Assembly: GCF_024622505.1 (NCBI RefSeq)
Contig: NZ_JANKAS010000006.1
Coordinates: 119,535 to 183,534 of the forward strand
DNA from: Irregularibacter muris
GTDB taxonomy: Bacteria; Bacillota; Clostridia; Eubacteriales; Garciellaceae
DNA length: 64,000 bases
Reading direction: 5' to 3'
In this document: one piece after another, positions 43,869-53,718 of the stretch
Numbering within the stretch: the first letter of the stretch is position 1
Layout of the letters: each line of letters opens with the position of its first letter
Program-made: the position numbers and the translations under genes
The notes under the pieces: generated by a model
Told to the model about the DNA's origin: nothing
What the model saw: only the letters and a program-made list of their open reading frames with translations
The model's database searches: none

Positions 43869-45413
43869 ATGTCAAATAAGCTAGAAGAATTGAGATCTAA
43901 AAAAGAAAAACTAAGGTTAGGCGGTGGCGAAGACAGAATCGCAAAGCAACATGAGCGGGGTAAACTCACTGCTAGAGAAAGACTAAATCTTTTCTTTGAC
44001 CAAGGCAGCTTTGTAGAGATCGGTGGTTTTGCAAAACATAGATCTACTGATTTCGGCATGGATAAAGTAGATGCACCAGCAGAGGGTGTAGTGACAGGCT
44101 ATGGTACAGTAGATGGAAGATTAGTCTATGCCTATGCGCAAGACTTTACCGTTATTGGTGGATCTTTAGGACAAATGCATGCAGAAAAGATTGTTAAAGT
44201 CATGGATATGGCATTAAAGATGGGTGCGCCTATTATTGGAATGAATGATTCTGGTGGAGCTAGAATTCAAGAAGGAGTAGACGCCCTAAGTGGATATGGA
44301 AAGATATTCTACAGAAATACCTTAGCTTCAGGCGTTATACCACAAATCTCTGTAATCATGGGACCATGCGCCGGAGGAGCAGTATATTCTCCAGCCATTA
44401 CTGATTTTATCTTTATGGTAGATAAAACTAGCCAAATGTTTATTACAGGACCTCAAGTTATTAAGACTGTTACAGGAGAAGATGTTACAGCAGAAGATTT
44501 AGGAGGAGCAATGACTCATAACTCCACCAGTGGAGTAGCTCACTTTGTAAGTCAAAATGACGAAGCGTGTATAGAAGATATTAAAAGACTTCTTAGCTTC
44601 TTACCATCAAATAACTTAGAGACAGCACCCCTATATGAAACTGATGATGATTTAAATCGTCTTGAAGAAAAACTAAATGAAATTATTCCAGAAAACCCAA
44701 ATAAGCCCTATGATATAAAAGATATCATCACTACCCTTGCGGATAATGAAGATTTTCTAGAAACCCAAGCTTATTTTGCTCAAAATATGGTTACAGGCTT
44801 TATCAGAATTAATGGTCAATCCATAGGGGTTATCGCAAACCAACCTAAGGTATTGGCAGGATGTCTAGATATCAATGCATCCGATAAGGCAGGAAGATTT
44901 ATCAGAACCTGTGATGCCTTTAATATTCCTATCTTAAACATCGTAGACGTACCAGGATTTTTACCTGGAACTACCCAAGAATATGGTGGAATTATTAGAC
45001 ATGGTGCGAAGATGTTATATGCATACTCTGAAGCAACTGTGCCAAAAGTAACTTTGATTGTTCGAAAAGCTTACGGTGGAGCTTATATCGGAATGTGTAA
45101 TAAAGAACTAGGAGCTGACGTAGTATTGGCATGGCCAAATGCAGAAATTGCAGTTATGGGTCCAGATGGAGCAGCCAATATCATCTTTAGAAAAGATATT
45201 AAAGATGCAGAGGATCCAGTAAAAGTAAGAAATGAAAAAATAGAGGAATATAGAAGCAAATTTGCAAATCCATATGTAGCTGCGGCTAGAGGATATGTAG
45301 ATGATGTTATAGAGCCCTCTGTAACAAGAGCTCATCTAGTTAGTGCCTTTGAAATGTTAGCCAGCAAGAGAGAAACAAGACCAGCGAAAAAACATGGTAA
45401 CCTACCATTATAA
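43869..45413 (+). CDS. mmdA: Methylmalonyl-CoA decarboxylase alpha subunit
   Basis: 514-residue biotin-dependent carboxyltransferase (PccB/MmdA family), with oxyanion-hole motifs GMNDSGGARIQEGV and YGGAYIGMCNKELGAD. It transfers the carboxyl from (S)-methylmalonyl-CoA to biotin; the beta subunit then decarboxylates it, pumping Na+. It is not an OadA-type (HMGL fold) protein, so methylmalonyl-CoA or a related acyl-CoA is the substrate. Start ATG 43869 is 6 bp after GTGGAGGT. Confidence 0.92.
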   Translation: MSNKLEELRSKKEKLRLGGGEDRIAKQHERGKLTARERLNLFFDQGSFVEIGGFAKHRSTDFGMDKVDAPAEGVVTGYGTVDGRLVYAYAQDFTVIGGSLGQMHAEKIVKVMDMALKMGAPIIGMNDSGGARIQEGVDALSGYGKIFYRNTLASGVIPQISVIMGPCAGGAVYSPAITDFIFMVDKTSQMFITGPQVIKTVTGEDVTAEDLGGAMTHNSTSGVAHFVSQNDEACIEDIKRLLSFLPSNNLETAPLYETDDDLNRLEEKLNEIIPENPNKPYDIKDIITTLADNEDFLETQAYFAQNMVTGFIRINGQSIGVIANQPKVLAGCLDINASDKAGRFIRTCDAFNIPILNIVDVPGFLPGTTQEYGGIIRHGAKMLYAYSEATVPKVTLIVRKAYGGAYIGMCNKELGADVVLAWPNAEIAVMGPDGAANIIFRKDIKDAEDPVKVRNEKIEEYRSKFANPYVAAARGYVDDVIEPSVTRAHLVSAFEMLASKRETRPAKKHGNLPL

Positions 45414-45455
45414 AATAATTATAAAAAAGACTATATAAAATAAAGAGGTGAAAAA

Positions 45456-45833
45456 ATGTTTGCAGATTCCATGTCTATAGGGACCAAATTTGTTAACAGT
45501 ATAGGACTTACTATACTGGGAATGGGAATTGTATTTGCCGTTTTGATCATCCTATCCTTTGCCTTAGATTTACTTAGAGTAATCGCAGGGGATGGTAAAA
45601 AAAAAGATACTCCTAGCCAAGAAGTAGCACAGAAGGATACAGTAGTAACTTCTAATGAAATTGTAAAACAAGAAGATGACGGAGAACTTATAGCTGTCAT
45701 TGCAGCGGCTATTTCCGCTATGAGTGGAACTTCGGTAGATGACATTGTTGTGAGATCCATAAAACCCTTACCTCAAAAGCAAAGTATTTGGAGTGGAACG
45801 GGAAGACAAGAACAAATGTTAGATAGATTATAA
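45456..45833 (+). CDS. Decarboxylase gamma/delta subunit (OadG-like)
   Basis: 125 residues with one membrane helix (about 15-38), then a polar region and a conserved DGELIAVIAAAISAMSG segment. OadG/MmdD subunits assemble the carboxyltransferase with the membrane decarboxylase. Between mmdA and the biotin carrier, in the usual order. Confidence 0.85.
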   Translation: MFADSMSIGTKFVNSIGLTILGMGIVFAVLIILSFALDLLRVIAGDGKKKDTPSQEVAQKDTVVTSNEIVKQEDDGELIAVIAAAISAMSGTSVDDIVVRSIKPLPQKQSIWSGTGRQEQMLDRL

Positions 45834-45864
45834 AAAAATGACTAGCCTAGGGAGGAAATAAAGA

Positions 45865-46275
45865 ATGAAAAAATATGTAATCACTGTAAACGGAAATTCC
45901 TATGAAGTAGAAGTGGAAGAAGTAAAAGGTGGGGCTGCAAGTGCTGCCTCAAGACCAGCAACCCCAGCACCTTCTGCCCCAGCAAGAGCAACTAGCGTAG
46001 CCGATGCACAACCTAAAACAGCTCCAGCGCCTAAAGCAGCTCCAGCTCCAGTAGCCGGTGGTGGTGGCAGCGTAACTGCGCCCATGCCAGGAACCATTTT
46101 CAAGGTGCAAACAAGAGCAGGAGATGCAGTGAAAAAAGGAGATGTTCTCATTATATTAGAAGCCATGAAAATGGAAAATGAGATCTTTGCACCAACAGAC
46201 GGAACAGTTGCTTCAGTAAATGTCAACGAGGGAGCATCGGTGAATGCAGGAGACGTTTTAGTTACCTTTGAATAA
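45865..46275 (+). CDS. mmdC: Biotin carrier subunit
   Basis: 136 residues. A short N-terminal domain, an Ala/Pro-rich hinge (about 25-65) and a biotinyl domain with EAMKMEN; the biotinylated lysine is Lys102. It shuttles carboxybiotin between MmdA and the membrane subunit. Confidence 0.93.
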   Translation: MKKYVITVNGNSYEVEVEEVKGGAASAASRPATPAPSAPARATSVADAQPKTAPAPKAAPAPVAGGGGSVTAPMPGTIFKVQTRAGDAVKKGDVLIILEAMKMENEIFAPTDGTVASVNVNEGASVNAGDVLVTFE

Positions 46276-46315
46276 AAAATTCATGTTAAACACGACAGAA
46301 AGCGGGGAAAAATAA

Positions 46316-47476
46316 ATGTTAGAAGCTTTAGGAATAGGGTTAGAGGGATTCCTAAGTAGCATGGCCTTTGGACAGCTTACGGTTGGAACCATCATTATGC
46401 TCTTAGTTTCCTTTGTACTCTTATATTTAGCGATAGTAAAACAATATGAACCATTATTATTACTACCCATAGCCTTTGGGATGCTATTGGCTAACCTGCC
46501 CTTGGCGGGATTAATGGCTGAACCTACAGGAGTATATGGAGAGCCTAGTTTCCAGGCCGGAGGACTTTTATATTACCTTTATCAGGGAGTAAAATTAGGG
46601 ATCTATCCTCCGCTAATCTTCTTAGGGGTAGGCGCCATGACAGATTTCGGACCACTTATTGCCAATCCGAGAAGTATCCTTTTAGGCGCAGCAGCCCAAT
46701 TTGGTATATTTTCAGTATTTATTGGGGCTATTCTTCTTGGATTTACAGGTCCAGAGGCTGCATCCATCGGGATTATCGGTGGTGCCGATGGTCCAACAGC
46801 CATATACTTGACCTCAAAATTAGCACCCCATTTATTAGGACCTATTGCCGTAGCGGCATATTCCTATATGGCCTTGGTACCGATCATTCAACCACCAATT
46901 ATGAAAGCCCTTACTACCAAGGAAGAAAGAAATGTTGTAATGGAGCAGTTAAGACCCGTATCCAAAAAGGAAAAAATCATTTTCCCAATTTTGGTTACCG
47001 TATTGGTTGCATTAATCCTTCCTTCTGCAGCACCATTGGTAGGAATGTTAATGCTTGGAAACCTATTTAAAGAATCCGGAGTAGTGGATCGTATCAACAA
47101 AACGGCTCAAAATGAATTGATGAATATTGTTACCATCTTTTTAGGAGTAACTGTAGGAGCCACTGCCAATGCAGAAACCTTCCTACGACCACAAACATTA
47201 ATGATCATAGGCCTTGGTCTATTTGCCTTCTGCCTTGGTACTGCTATGGGAGTACTCTTCGGTAAGATTATGTATAAACTCACAGGAGGTAAGGTAAACC
47301 CACTTATCGGTTCTGCAGGGGTATCGGCTGTACCAATGGCTGCCCGTGTATCCCAAGTGGTAGGACAAAAAGAAAATCCATCCAACTTCCTACTTATGCA
47401 CGCCATGGGACCAAACGTTGCAGGAGTTATTGGCTCAGCGGTAGCCGCAGGATTATTATTATCCATATTTGGTTAA
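46316..47476 (+). CDS. mmdB: Na+-translocating decarboxylase beta subunit
   Basis: 386-residue integral membrane protein of the OadB/MmdB/GcdB family, about ten helices, with [20 protein letters not shown] (Asp in the sodium site) and [13 protein letters not shown]. Decarboxylates carboxybiotin and pumps Na+ outward, giving energy conservation suited to Na+-rich or alkaline habitats. Strong terminator follows. Confidence 0.94.
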   Translation: MLEALGIGLEGFLSSMAFGQLTVGTIIMLLVSFVLLYLAIVKQYEPLLLLPIAFGMLLANLPLAGLMAEPTGVYGEPSFQAGGLLYYLYQGVKLGIYPPLIFLGVGAMTDFGPLIANPRSILLGAAAQFGIFSVFIGAILLGFTGPEAASIGIIGGADGPTAIYLTSKLAPHLLGPIAVAAYSYMALVPIIQPPIMKALTTKEERNVVMEQLRPVSKKEKIIFPILVTVLVALILPSAAPLVGMLMLGNLFKESGVVDRINKTAQNELMNIVTIFLGVTVGATANAETFLRPQTLMIIGLGLFAFCLGTAMGVLFGKIMYKLTGGKVNPLIGSAGVSAVPMAARVSQVVGQKENPSNFLLMHAMGPNVAGVIGSAVAAGLLLSIFG

Positions 47477-47479
47477 AGA

Positions 47480-47519
47480 AAAAGGTTATGCCCTTTCCTT
47501 GGGCATAGCCTTTTTTTAT
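47480..47519 (+). terminator. mmd operon terminator
   Basis: AAAGGTTATGCCC pairs with GGGCATAGCCTTT around a 7-nt loop, then T7. Confidence 0.92.
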
Positions 47520-47583
47520 GAAATGAAAGTTATAAAATGGTGATATAATAAAATAAAGTAAATAATGAACGGAAGGTGATAAG

Positions 47584-48573
47584 GTGAGGGAGAAGATATT
47601 GCATTTACTAAAGAAATATCCCCAAGAACATGTTTCTGGGGAAAAGCTGAGTGAACAATTAGGGGTTTCTAGAACAGCCATTTGGAAGCATATTAATGCA
47701 TTAAGGGAAGAAGGATATAACATTGAATCTATTCCAAGAAAAGGGTATATACTAAGGGAAAGCCCGGATATACTTACTGCTGTAGAAATCCAAGGGGAAC
47801 TTCACACTAGCCTTTTAGGAAAAAAAATCATGCACTTTGATTCCATTGGCTCTACCAATGATAAAGCCAAGGATCTGGCGTTACAAGGGGCAGAGGAAGG
47901 TACTGTGATTATTGCCGAGGAACAGATAAAGGGTAGGGGAAGAAGAGGAAGCCAGTGGGTATCCCCCAAGGGAAAGGGAATATGGATGAGCATCATATTA
48001 CGCCCTGATGTACTTCCTAAGAATGCACCTAAGTTTACCCTATTATCGGCAGTGGCAGTAGCCCAGGCCATTAGAGAAGTGACTGCATTACCAGTACAAA
48101 TAAAATGGCCCAATGATATCATCTACCAAAATAAAAAGGTCTGTGGCATTCTTACCGAAATGAGTGCAGAAATGGATTTTATCAATTATATTGTTGTAGG
48201 AATGGGTATTAATATAAATGAAAGCATAAAGGATTTTCCAGAGGAGATACAGGGGAAAGCTACCTCCCTAAGGGAAATAAAAGGAGAAAATATATCCCGC
48301 CAAAGATTAGTAAGAAGCATATTAGAAAACTTAGAAAAATTCTACCTAGAATTTGTGAAAGAGCAAAACTTCCAAAAAGTTTTAGAGCTATGGAAAAGCA
48401 TGTCAGGGATTTTAGGTAAGGAAGTGAGAGCAATGGGGAATAATGATGTTATTCAGGGGATTGCAGTGGATATCAACCAAGAGGGAGCATTGATTATAAA
48501 AGAAGATAATGGCAAAATCCACGAAATCACCTTTGGAGAGGTATCCCTTAGGGGCGTAAATGGATATATCTAA
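47584..48573 (+). CDS. birA: Biotin-protein ligase / biotin repressor BirA
   Basis: 329 residues. An N-terminal winged helix (about 1-60: VSGEKLSEQLGVSRTAIWKHINALREEGY), a catalytic domain with GRGRRGSQW and KWPNDI, and a small C-terminal domain. Bifunctional (class II) ligases also repress biotin genes. Its place beside the Na+-pump operon suits its role of charging the biotin carrier. GTG start after GGAAGGTGAT. Confidence 0.94.
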   Translation: MREKILHLLKKYPQEHVSGEKLSEQLGVSRTAIWKHINALREEGYNIESIPRKGYILRESPDILTAVEIQGELHTSLLGKKIMHFDSIGSTNDKAKDLALQGAEEGTVIIAEEQIKGRGRRGSQWVSPKGKGIWMSIILRPDVLPKNAPKFTLLSAVAVAQAIREVTALPVQIKWPNDIIYQNKKVCGILTEMSAEMDFINYIVVGMGININESIKDFPEEIQGKATSLREIKGENISRQRLVRSILENLEKFYLEFVKEQNFQKVLELWKSMSGILGKEVRAMGNNDVIQGIAVDINQEGALIIKEDNGKIHEITFGEVSLRGVNGYI

Positions 48574-48624
48574 AAACAAATTGAAATAATATAGAGAATT
48601 TGATAAAATAGTAACGTCTTTTGG

Positions 48625-48697
48625 CTGGTATCCTAATAGGAACTGGACAAAGTTAAAATAAATATAAAATTTACGACTAGTATCCGAGAGGAACTAG
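48625..48697 (+). promoter_or_regulatory. Tandem pan-motif-like hairpins
   Basis: Two hairpins, 48625-48646 and 48677-48697, share one plan: outer 4-bp stem (CTGG/CTGG with G-U, and CTAG/CTAG), an asymmetric internal loop with unpaired A on both sides, inner TCC/GGA, 4-nt loop. The changes between copies keep pairing. This matches the described pan RNA motif (bulged-A hairpin, usually in tandem, before pantothenate genes). The second hairpin ends 4 bp before the GGAGGTG ribosome site. Confidence 0.7.
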
Positions 48698-48712
48698 AAC
48701 GGAGGTGCAAGG

Positions 48713-49207
48713 ATGAAATCATCAACAAGAACAATCACCATCACAGGAATGTTATCGGCTATTGCCATAATATTGGGGTTAACCCCCTTAGGCTTAATTC
48801 CTGTACCCACTCCAGCAGGCAGAGCGACGATTATGCATATCCCTGTGATTATTGGAGCGGTATTAGAAGGACCTGTAGTAGGAATGTTTGTAGGATTTAT
48901 ATTTGGATTAATCAGCTTTATTACAACGGGTTCCCCTTTGCTCAAAAATCCTATTATTGCCATATTACCTAGAATCCTTATTGGTCTAACGGCTTACTAC
49001 AGCTATAAATGGACAAAAAGTTCCTTTGTATCGGCTATTGTCGGAGGACTTACCAATACCTTGGGAGTAATGGGATTGGTAGTGGTCTTTAAACTTCTTC
49101 CTTTGGTAGCTGCTGGAGGGATTGTCTTAACCCAGGGATTACCAGAGACGGTTGTAGGAGCCATTATTACCATGGTTATTATCAAGGCATTAAAAAAAGT
49201 AATATAA
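48713..49207 (+). CDS. panT: ECF transporter S component, probably PanT
   Basis: 164 residues with about five or six helices (MLSAIAIILGLTPLGLIPVPTPAGRATIMHIPVIIGAVLEGPVVGMFVGFIFGLISF), typical of ECF-family substrate-binding components. The pan-like hairpins upstream and coaX downstream point to pantothenate or a precursor. The shared energising module is not in the window. Strong GGAGGTG site. Confidence 0.75.
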   Translation: MKSSTRTITITGMLSAIAIILGLTPLGLIPVPTPAGRATIMHIPVIIGAVLEGPVVGMFVGFIFGLISFITTGSPLLKNPIIAILPRILIGLTAYYSYKWTKSSFVSAIVGGLTNTLGVMGLVVVFKLLPLVAAGGIVLTQGLPETVVGAIITMVIIKALKKVI

Positions 49208-49227
49208 ATAAAACAACTTATAAAAGT

Positions 49228-49281
49228 GCTAATAATTTCTCTATAAATCCCTTTTATGAGAGATTATTAGCCCTTTTCTTT
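49228..49281 (+). terminator. panT terminator
   Basis: GCTAATAATTTCTC pairs with GAGAGATTATTAGC (one mismatch), followed by CCCTTTTCTTT. Confidence 0.8.
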
Positions 49282-49332
49282 GTATCCATAAAAATCATGA
49301 TAGAAAAGAGAATAGATGAAGAGGTGTAGAAA

Positions 49333-50103
49333 ATGATTTTAGTCTTTGATGTGGGAAATACCAATACAGTATTAGGAATATATGATGGGGAAAAGCTAAT
49401 AGAAAACTTTCGCATTTCAACAGATAGAGATAAAACAGCAGATGAATATGGAATGTTAGTGAATCAATTGTTTCAATATGAAAATTTAACATTTAAAGAC
49501 ATAAAGGCAGTGGTCATATCTTCGGTGGTACCTACTCTTATGCATGCCTTGGAAAAAATGGCAAGAAAATATTGTGCTGTAGATCCGCTTATTATAGGCC
49601 CAGGAATAAAAACCGGTATGAATATAAAATATGACAACCCTAGGGAGGTGGGTGCTGACCGTATTGTCAATGGAATAGCAGCCTTCGAGAAATATGGAGG
49701 GCCTATTATTGTTGTAGATTTTGGGACAGCCACTACCTTCTGTGCGATTTCTGACAAATGTGAATACCTAGGGGGCGCTATTGCTCCAGGCCTTCGGGTA
49801 TCCGCAGACGCTCTTTTTGAAAAAGCTTCCAAACTGCCTAGAATAGAATTGATAAAGCCATCCCAAGCTATTTGCAAAAATACAGTCAGTAGTATGCAAG
49901 CAGGGATGATCTATGGCTATGCAGGATTAGTTGATTCTGTAGTAAGCAAAATGAAAGAAGAGATGGGTAGCCAAAGCATAAAAGCTATTGCTACAGGAGG
50001 AATGGCCGCTCTAATTTCCTCTGAGACCAAAACCATTGATCAAGTAGACAGTTTATTGACCTTGGATGGTTTAAGAATTATATATCAGAGAAATCTATCA
50101 TAA
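49333..50103 (+). CDS. coaX: Type III pantothenate kinase
   Basis: 256 residues of the ASKHA-fold CoaX family: N-terminal [14 protein letters not shown] phosphate loop, [52 protein letters not shown]. It catalyses the first step from pantothenate to CoA, is not feedback-inhibited by CoA, and accepts K+ as cofactor. The next gene starts 24 bp later. Confidence 0.96.
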   Translation: MILVFDVGNTNTVLGIYDGEKLIENFRISTDRDKTADEYGMLVNQLFQYENLTFKDIKAVVISSVVPTLMHALEKMARKYCAVDPLIIGPGIKTGMNIKYDNPREVGADRIVNGIAAFEKYGGPIIVVDFGTATTFCAISDKCEYLGGAIAPGLRVSADALFEKASKLPRIELIKPSQAICKNTVSSMQAGMIYGYAGLVDSVVSKMKEEMGSQSIKAIATGGMAALISSETKTIDQVDSLLTLDGLRIIYQRNLS

Positions 50104-50127
50104 AACAAAGCCTAAGGAGAGAATTAT

Positions 50128-51084
50128 ATGAAAATAGGCAATCTCATCATAGATAATCCTGTATTTTTAGCCCCCATGGCAGGAGTGACCGATCTACCCT
50201 ACAGGATATTGGTAAAACAACAGGGGTGTGGACTTTTATACACCGAAATGATCAGTGCCAAGGGACTTTACTATAACAATGAAAAGACAAGTAATTTGAC
50301 CGAGATCCATCCCAAAGAAAAGCCAGTAGCTCTACAGATATTTGGGTCGGAACCTGAAGTCATGGGAAAGATAGCGGAGCAACTAAATGCCATGGATTTT
50401 GAAATATTGGATATCAACATGGGCTGTCCTACACCCAAGATAACCAAAAACGGTGATGGCTCCGCCCTCATGAAAAATCCTAAACGAGCGGGAGAGATCA
50501 TTAAAGCCGTCTCGAAGGCAAGCAAAAAACCCGTGACGGTAAAAATCCGAAGGGGCTGGGATGATACTTCTATAAATGCAGTGGAAATGGCAAAAATAGC
50601 AGAGGAGTCAGGAGCTAAGGCTATTGCTATTCACGGAAGAACCCGGGAACAGTTTTATAGTGGACAAGCTGATTGGAGTATCATCAAAGAAGTAAAGGAC
50701 AAAGTCAGCATCCCCGTCATAGGCAATGGAGATATTACCTCGCCAGAATTGGCAAAGGCTATGATAGATCAAACCGGCTGTGACGCCATCATGATTGGAA
50801 GAGCCGCCCAAGGTAACCCCTGGATTTTCAGACGAACAGTTCACTACCTAAAAACCGGGGAACTCCTTCCCGAACCTACCCCTGGAGAGATAGTAGATAT
50901 GATTTTAAAGCATATGGAGTTGACCATCCAGTATAAAGGAGAAAGAGTAGGCATCCGAGAAATGAGAAAACACATTTCTTGGTATACAAAAGGATTAGAA
51001 GGATCCAATAAAATCCGAAAAACCGTCAACCGATTAGAAACCCAAGCAGAGATAAAAGAATTGTTAAAAGAGCTGACATCATAA
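50128..51084 (+). CDS. dusB: tRNA-dihydrouridine synthase (DusB-type)
   Basis: 318-residue FMN enzyme. Motifs FLAPMAGVTDLPYR, the catalytic-Cys segment NMGCPTPKITKNGDGSALM and NGDITSPELAKAMIDQTGCDAIMIGRAAQGNPWIF are complete. Reduces uridines in tRNA D-loops. In operon with coaX, a frequent arrangement upstream of greA-lysS in Firmicutes; here 10 kb of other genes lies between. Confidence 0.94.
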   Translation: MKIGNLIIDNPVFLAPMAGVTDLPYRILVKQQGCGLLYTEMISAKGLYYNNEKTSNLTEIHPKEKPVALQIFGSEPEVMGKIAEQLNAMDFEILDINMGCPTPKITKNGDGSALMKNPKRAGEIIKAVSKASKKPVTVKIRRGWDDTSINAVEMAKIAEESGAKAIAIHGRTREQFYSGQADWSIIKEVKDKVSIPVIGNGDITSPELAKAMIDQTGCDAIMIGRAAQGNPWIFRRTVHYLKTGELLPEPTPGEIVDMILKHMELTIQYKGERVGIREMRKHISWYTKGLEGSNKIRKTVNRLETQAEIKELLKELTS

Positions 51085-51108
51085 AAACCCATATCCATGG
51101 GTTTTTAT
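51083..51108 (+). terminator. coaX-dusB terminator
   Basis: AAAAACCCAT pairs with ATGGGTTTTT around a 4-nt loop. Confidence 0.85.
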
Positions 51109-51202
51109 GCGTATTGGTAGAGAAATGTGTCCTAGACTGCCCTTTTTTTCATGATAGGAACAGCATAAAAGGGAGGAAAATTTGTGAAATGAGGGATTTG
51201 AA

Positions 51203-51820
51203 ATGAAAAAAACACTAGTATCAATAATAATCTTAATTACCATGGCACTACTTCTTCCGGCTTGTAATGATGGTGCTAAACAAAATGACAATAATGAGAA
51301 CACAGCTATAGAGGAACGGGAGAATGCTGGAGAAAGCAAATCTCCAAATAAAAAGGAAGATAACTCGGAGGCCAGGGCAGAAGAAGATGAGAACTTAAAT
51401 AATCAATCGAATAAAAGCGATGATAATGCCTTGTCTAAATACTCTACTGATGAAATTGAATTTGCCCGTGTTTGGCTACAAATTGTAGGAAATCAAGAGA
51501 TAAAAGAATTGAAGATTCGTCATACTTCAGCTGGAGAACAAGTCAATCCCTACGATGATGATAGTGTTGATTATCCAGAAGATGTTATTACATTAGAGGG
51601 TGAAATGATGGCAGATGGCATAGTGACTTATAGCGGTAATGGGGACGGCACAATTAATTTATACAATATTCCTTCACACTGGCCTAGTCATGAACAAATA
51701 GATGTATCCATGGAAGAATACACAGAAGATATTATTAAAAACACAGAACAAATTTACATTGAAACAGGGAAAGACGAAGAAGTAATAGAATTAATTAAAA
51801 AATTAAAAATTCAGAGTTAA
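51203..51820 (+). CDS. Lipoprotein of unknown function
   Basis: 205 residues. Lipoprotein signal peptide ending LPAC (Cys21), an Asn/Glu/Lys-rich disordered linker (about 25-80), then a compact domain (YSTDEIEFARVWLQIVGNQEIKELKIRHTSAGEQVNPYDDDSVDYPEDVITLEGEMMADGIVTYSGNGDGTINLYNIPSHWP). I do not recognise the domain. The RBS-like GAGGGAT is before ATG 51203. First gene of the lipoprotein-rich region and followed by a terminator. Confidence 0.7.
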   Translation: MKKTLVSIIILITMALLLPACNDGAKQNDNNENTAIEERENAGESKSPNKKEDNSEARAEEDENLNNQSNKSDDNALSKYSTDEIEFARVWLQIVGNQEIKELKIRHTSAGEQVNPYDDDSVDYPEDVITLEGEMMADGIVTYSGNGDGTINLYNIPSHWPSHEQIDVSMEEYTEDIIKNTEQIYIETGKDEEVIELIKKLKIQS

Positions 51821-51993
51821 AAATAGAGTTTGTAGAATAAAAAATAGCTTTTAACATTAAAAAGCACAGATTTCTATGCTCTGCTGCCAAGAGTTTCTCG
51901 ACAGCCAAGAGATATATAAATATCTTATTTATGTCTGGGGAAAAATCTTGTCTAGGCATGATATGTAAGTTTACTTTCAGTAGAAATGAATAA

Positions 51994-52024
51994 ACCCGGG
52001 CAGACAGATAGGTCTGCCCTTATA
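51994..52024 (+). terminator. Terminator after lipoprotein gene
   Basis: GGGCAGAC (51998-52005) pairs with GTCTGCCC (52012-52019). A second hairpin, AGAGGA/TCCTCT, lies at 52051-52073. The intervening sequence has no gene. Confidence 0.65.
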
Positions 52025-52102
52025 GAAAACCATTGTATCCCATCTGGTAGAGGAAGACCTGTATGTCCTCTTTGATAGGAAGCATCACATATCACATGTA
52101 TT

Positions 52103-52486
52103 CTACTGCTTTTTTAAAACAAGAGTTAATTTTGTCTTCCCATCGGGAGCATCCCCGATAAGGGTAAGCTTATCTCCTTTAAATTTATACTCCAGTATAA
52201 TAGGATCTTTTCCTTCAGGAAAGGTTTTTATCTGTCTATTGTCCACTATTTCATATTTAATTTCTTCCAGAATTTCATCATTTAAAATCGTAATCAGAGT
52301 ATCATTAGATGAAAATTTATGGATTACTTCTTGCTCAACAGGTAGAAGAGGTACATCCTTATTTTCTAATCTTTGCTCTACTGCTTTCCAATTTCCTTCT
52401 AGTTGTTCAGTAGTCACTTCTCCAGCACAACCGAACGTCAGAAAAGTAAGCCCTATAATCAAAAACAAAATAAAGATATTCTTCAA
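52103..52486 (-). CDS. Small lipoprotein of unknown function
   Basis: 127 residues with lipobox TFGC (Cys20) and a beta-rich domain (LEGNWKAVEQRLE ... KYEIVDNRQIKTFPEGKDPIILEYKFKGDKLTLI) like small lipocalin-type or immunity-like folds; no firm family. TTG start after AGGAGGG. Separate from the next upstream gene by 200 bp. Confidence 0.65.
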   Translation of the reverse strand: MKNIFILFLIIGLTFLTFGCAGEVTTEQLEGNWKAVEQRLENKDVPLLPVEQEVIHKFSSNDTLITILNDEILEEIKYEIVDNRQIKTFPEGKDPIILEYKFKGDKLTLIGDAPDGKTKLTLVLKKQ

Positions 52487-52687
52487 AGTATATCCCTCCT
52501 ATTATTAATAGTGAGAAATTTGCATAATTAGATCCTTTTCAAGCAATCTTGCTCATATTATATTTTTACAGTAAAGTATAAACTATATGGTTATTTTGAT
52601 CTTAAACTTTGAATTATGCAACTTCACTGGTAGAGCTACTATCCCAGCATTTTATTATTGTAGTACAATATTTATAGGCACCTAAGT

Positions 52688-53203
52688 TTATTTTACAATG
52701 AATGTATGCACCCAATCTTTTTCTCTAGTTTCTGGCTTATCATAGGCCATCCCTTCCACTCCCACAATTGTCCATTGGTTATCTTCTTCTTTTAAAATGT
52801 ATTTTCTCATTAAATAGCTAGGAGACTGCTCATGATAATGGATTTCTTCCTTAGTAAAAATATTTGCAAATTCTCCCTCATAAACCTTAGATATAGAAAC
52901 ATGTACTTCTTTTATATCCGATGTCTCTTGGAATTTTTCTCTTTCTTCCTGGGTAATTTTGCGAATATCTATAGGCTCCTGTAGGACTCTTCTTTGATGT
53001 TTTTCGGGATCATAAGATTCAGAAAAAAGTCCATCCATTTCACGGATATAAGAGTCATAATCCATAGAATACATAGCCAGCTTCCAATCAGCCCTTTCAA
53101 TCTTTTCAATCATACCAATAGCTTTTTCCTCTTCCTCAGCACATCCCGTCACACTAATGAGTATCGTGATGAGCAATAATAGAATAATATAGGCTTTCTT
53201 CAT
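52688..53203 (-). CDS. Lipoprotein of unknown function
   Basis: 171 residues, lipobox VTGC (Cys21), acidic start, then an NTF2-like pattern of alternating helices and strands (ERADWKLAMYSMDYDSYIREMDGLF ... HYHEQSPSYLMRKYILKEEDNQWTIVGVEGMAYDK). It shares the layout of the lipoprotein at 57.4-58.1 kb, suggesting a small paralogous group. Strong GGAGATGG-type site. Confidence 0.65.
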   Translation of the reverse strand: MKKAYIILLLLITILISVTGCAEEEEKAIGMIEKIERADWKLAMYSMDYDSYIREMDGLFSESYDPEKHQRRVLQEPIDIRKITQEEREKFQETSDIKEVHVSISKVYEGEFANIFTKEEIHYHEQSPSYLMRKYILKEEDNQWTIVGVEGMAYDKPETREKDWVHTFIVK

Positions 53204-53271
53204 TAAACCATCTCCTTCTAACTTGTTTATGCATTATTTGTAGAATACATAAAATCAAATTTAATTTTGCT

Positions 53272-53718
53272 TTATTCCTTGTAAAAAGAAGTTACTAAAA
53301 CATATCCTAGAAGAATTCTAAAAAAAGGCTCTCTTGCAGGAGCTGCCAAATGAAAATTAGAAAATCCCATTCCTATTTCTTTCAGTATATTTTCGATTAA
53401 AAAGAAATGTACTGCCTCAACGGATAATAACAAAGCAGGAATCCCCATAATGAGTAACCTTTTATAATCAATATGCCATTTTCCATTTTGTTTTCTATTT
53501 TCAAAAATATGCTCTATTCCCAATATCACTCCAAAGGACATATTGAATAATAAAGCACCAAAATGTTTCAAGCTAAATAGGGAGAGTGTATTCATTACAC
53601 CTAAATGAGGATAAGGCCATTGCTGTAAATAAAGAAAATAGATTTTCATGTAGAGATGCACGAATAGCAGTATAAATACAATAGAAATAAGATAATAACT
53701 ACCTTTTTTATGATTCAC
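53272..53718 (-). CDS. Small membrane protein, unknown
   Basis: About 149 residues with four hydrophobic helices and a short basic loop between helices 2 and 3. The GTG at 53718 sits 5 bp from GGGGTGG and is my start choice; an in-frame GTG at 53727 overlaps that site. I do not recognise it. Probably co-transcribed with the lipoprotein gene downstream (68-bp gap). Confidence 0.55.
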   Translation of the reverse strand: MNHKKGSYYLISIVFILLFVHLYMKIYFLYLQQWPYPHLGVMNTLSLFSLKHFGALLFNMSFGVILGIEHIFENRKQNGKWHIDYKRLLIMGIPALLLSVEAVHFFLIENILKEIGMGFSNFHLAAPAREPFFRILLGYVLVTSFYKE

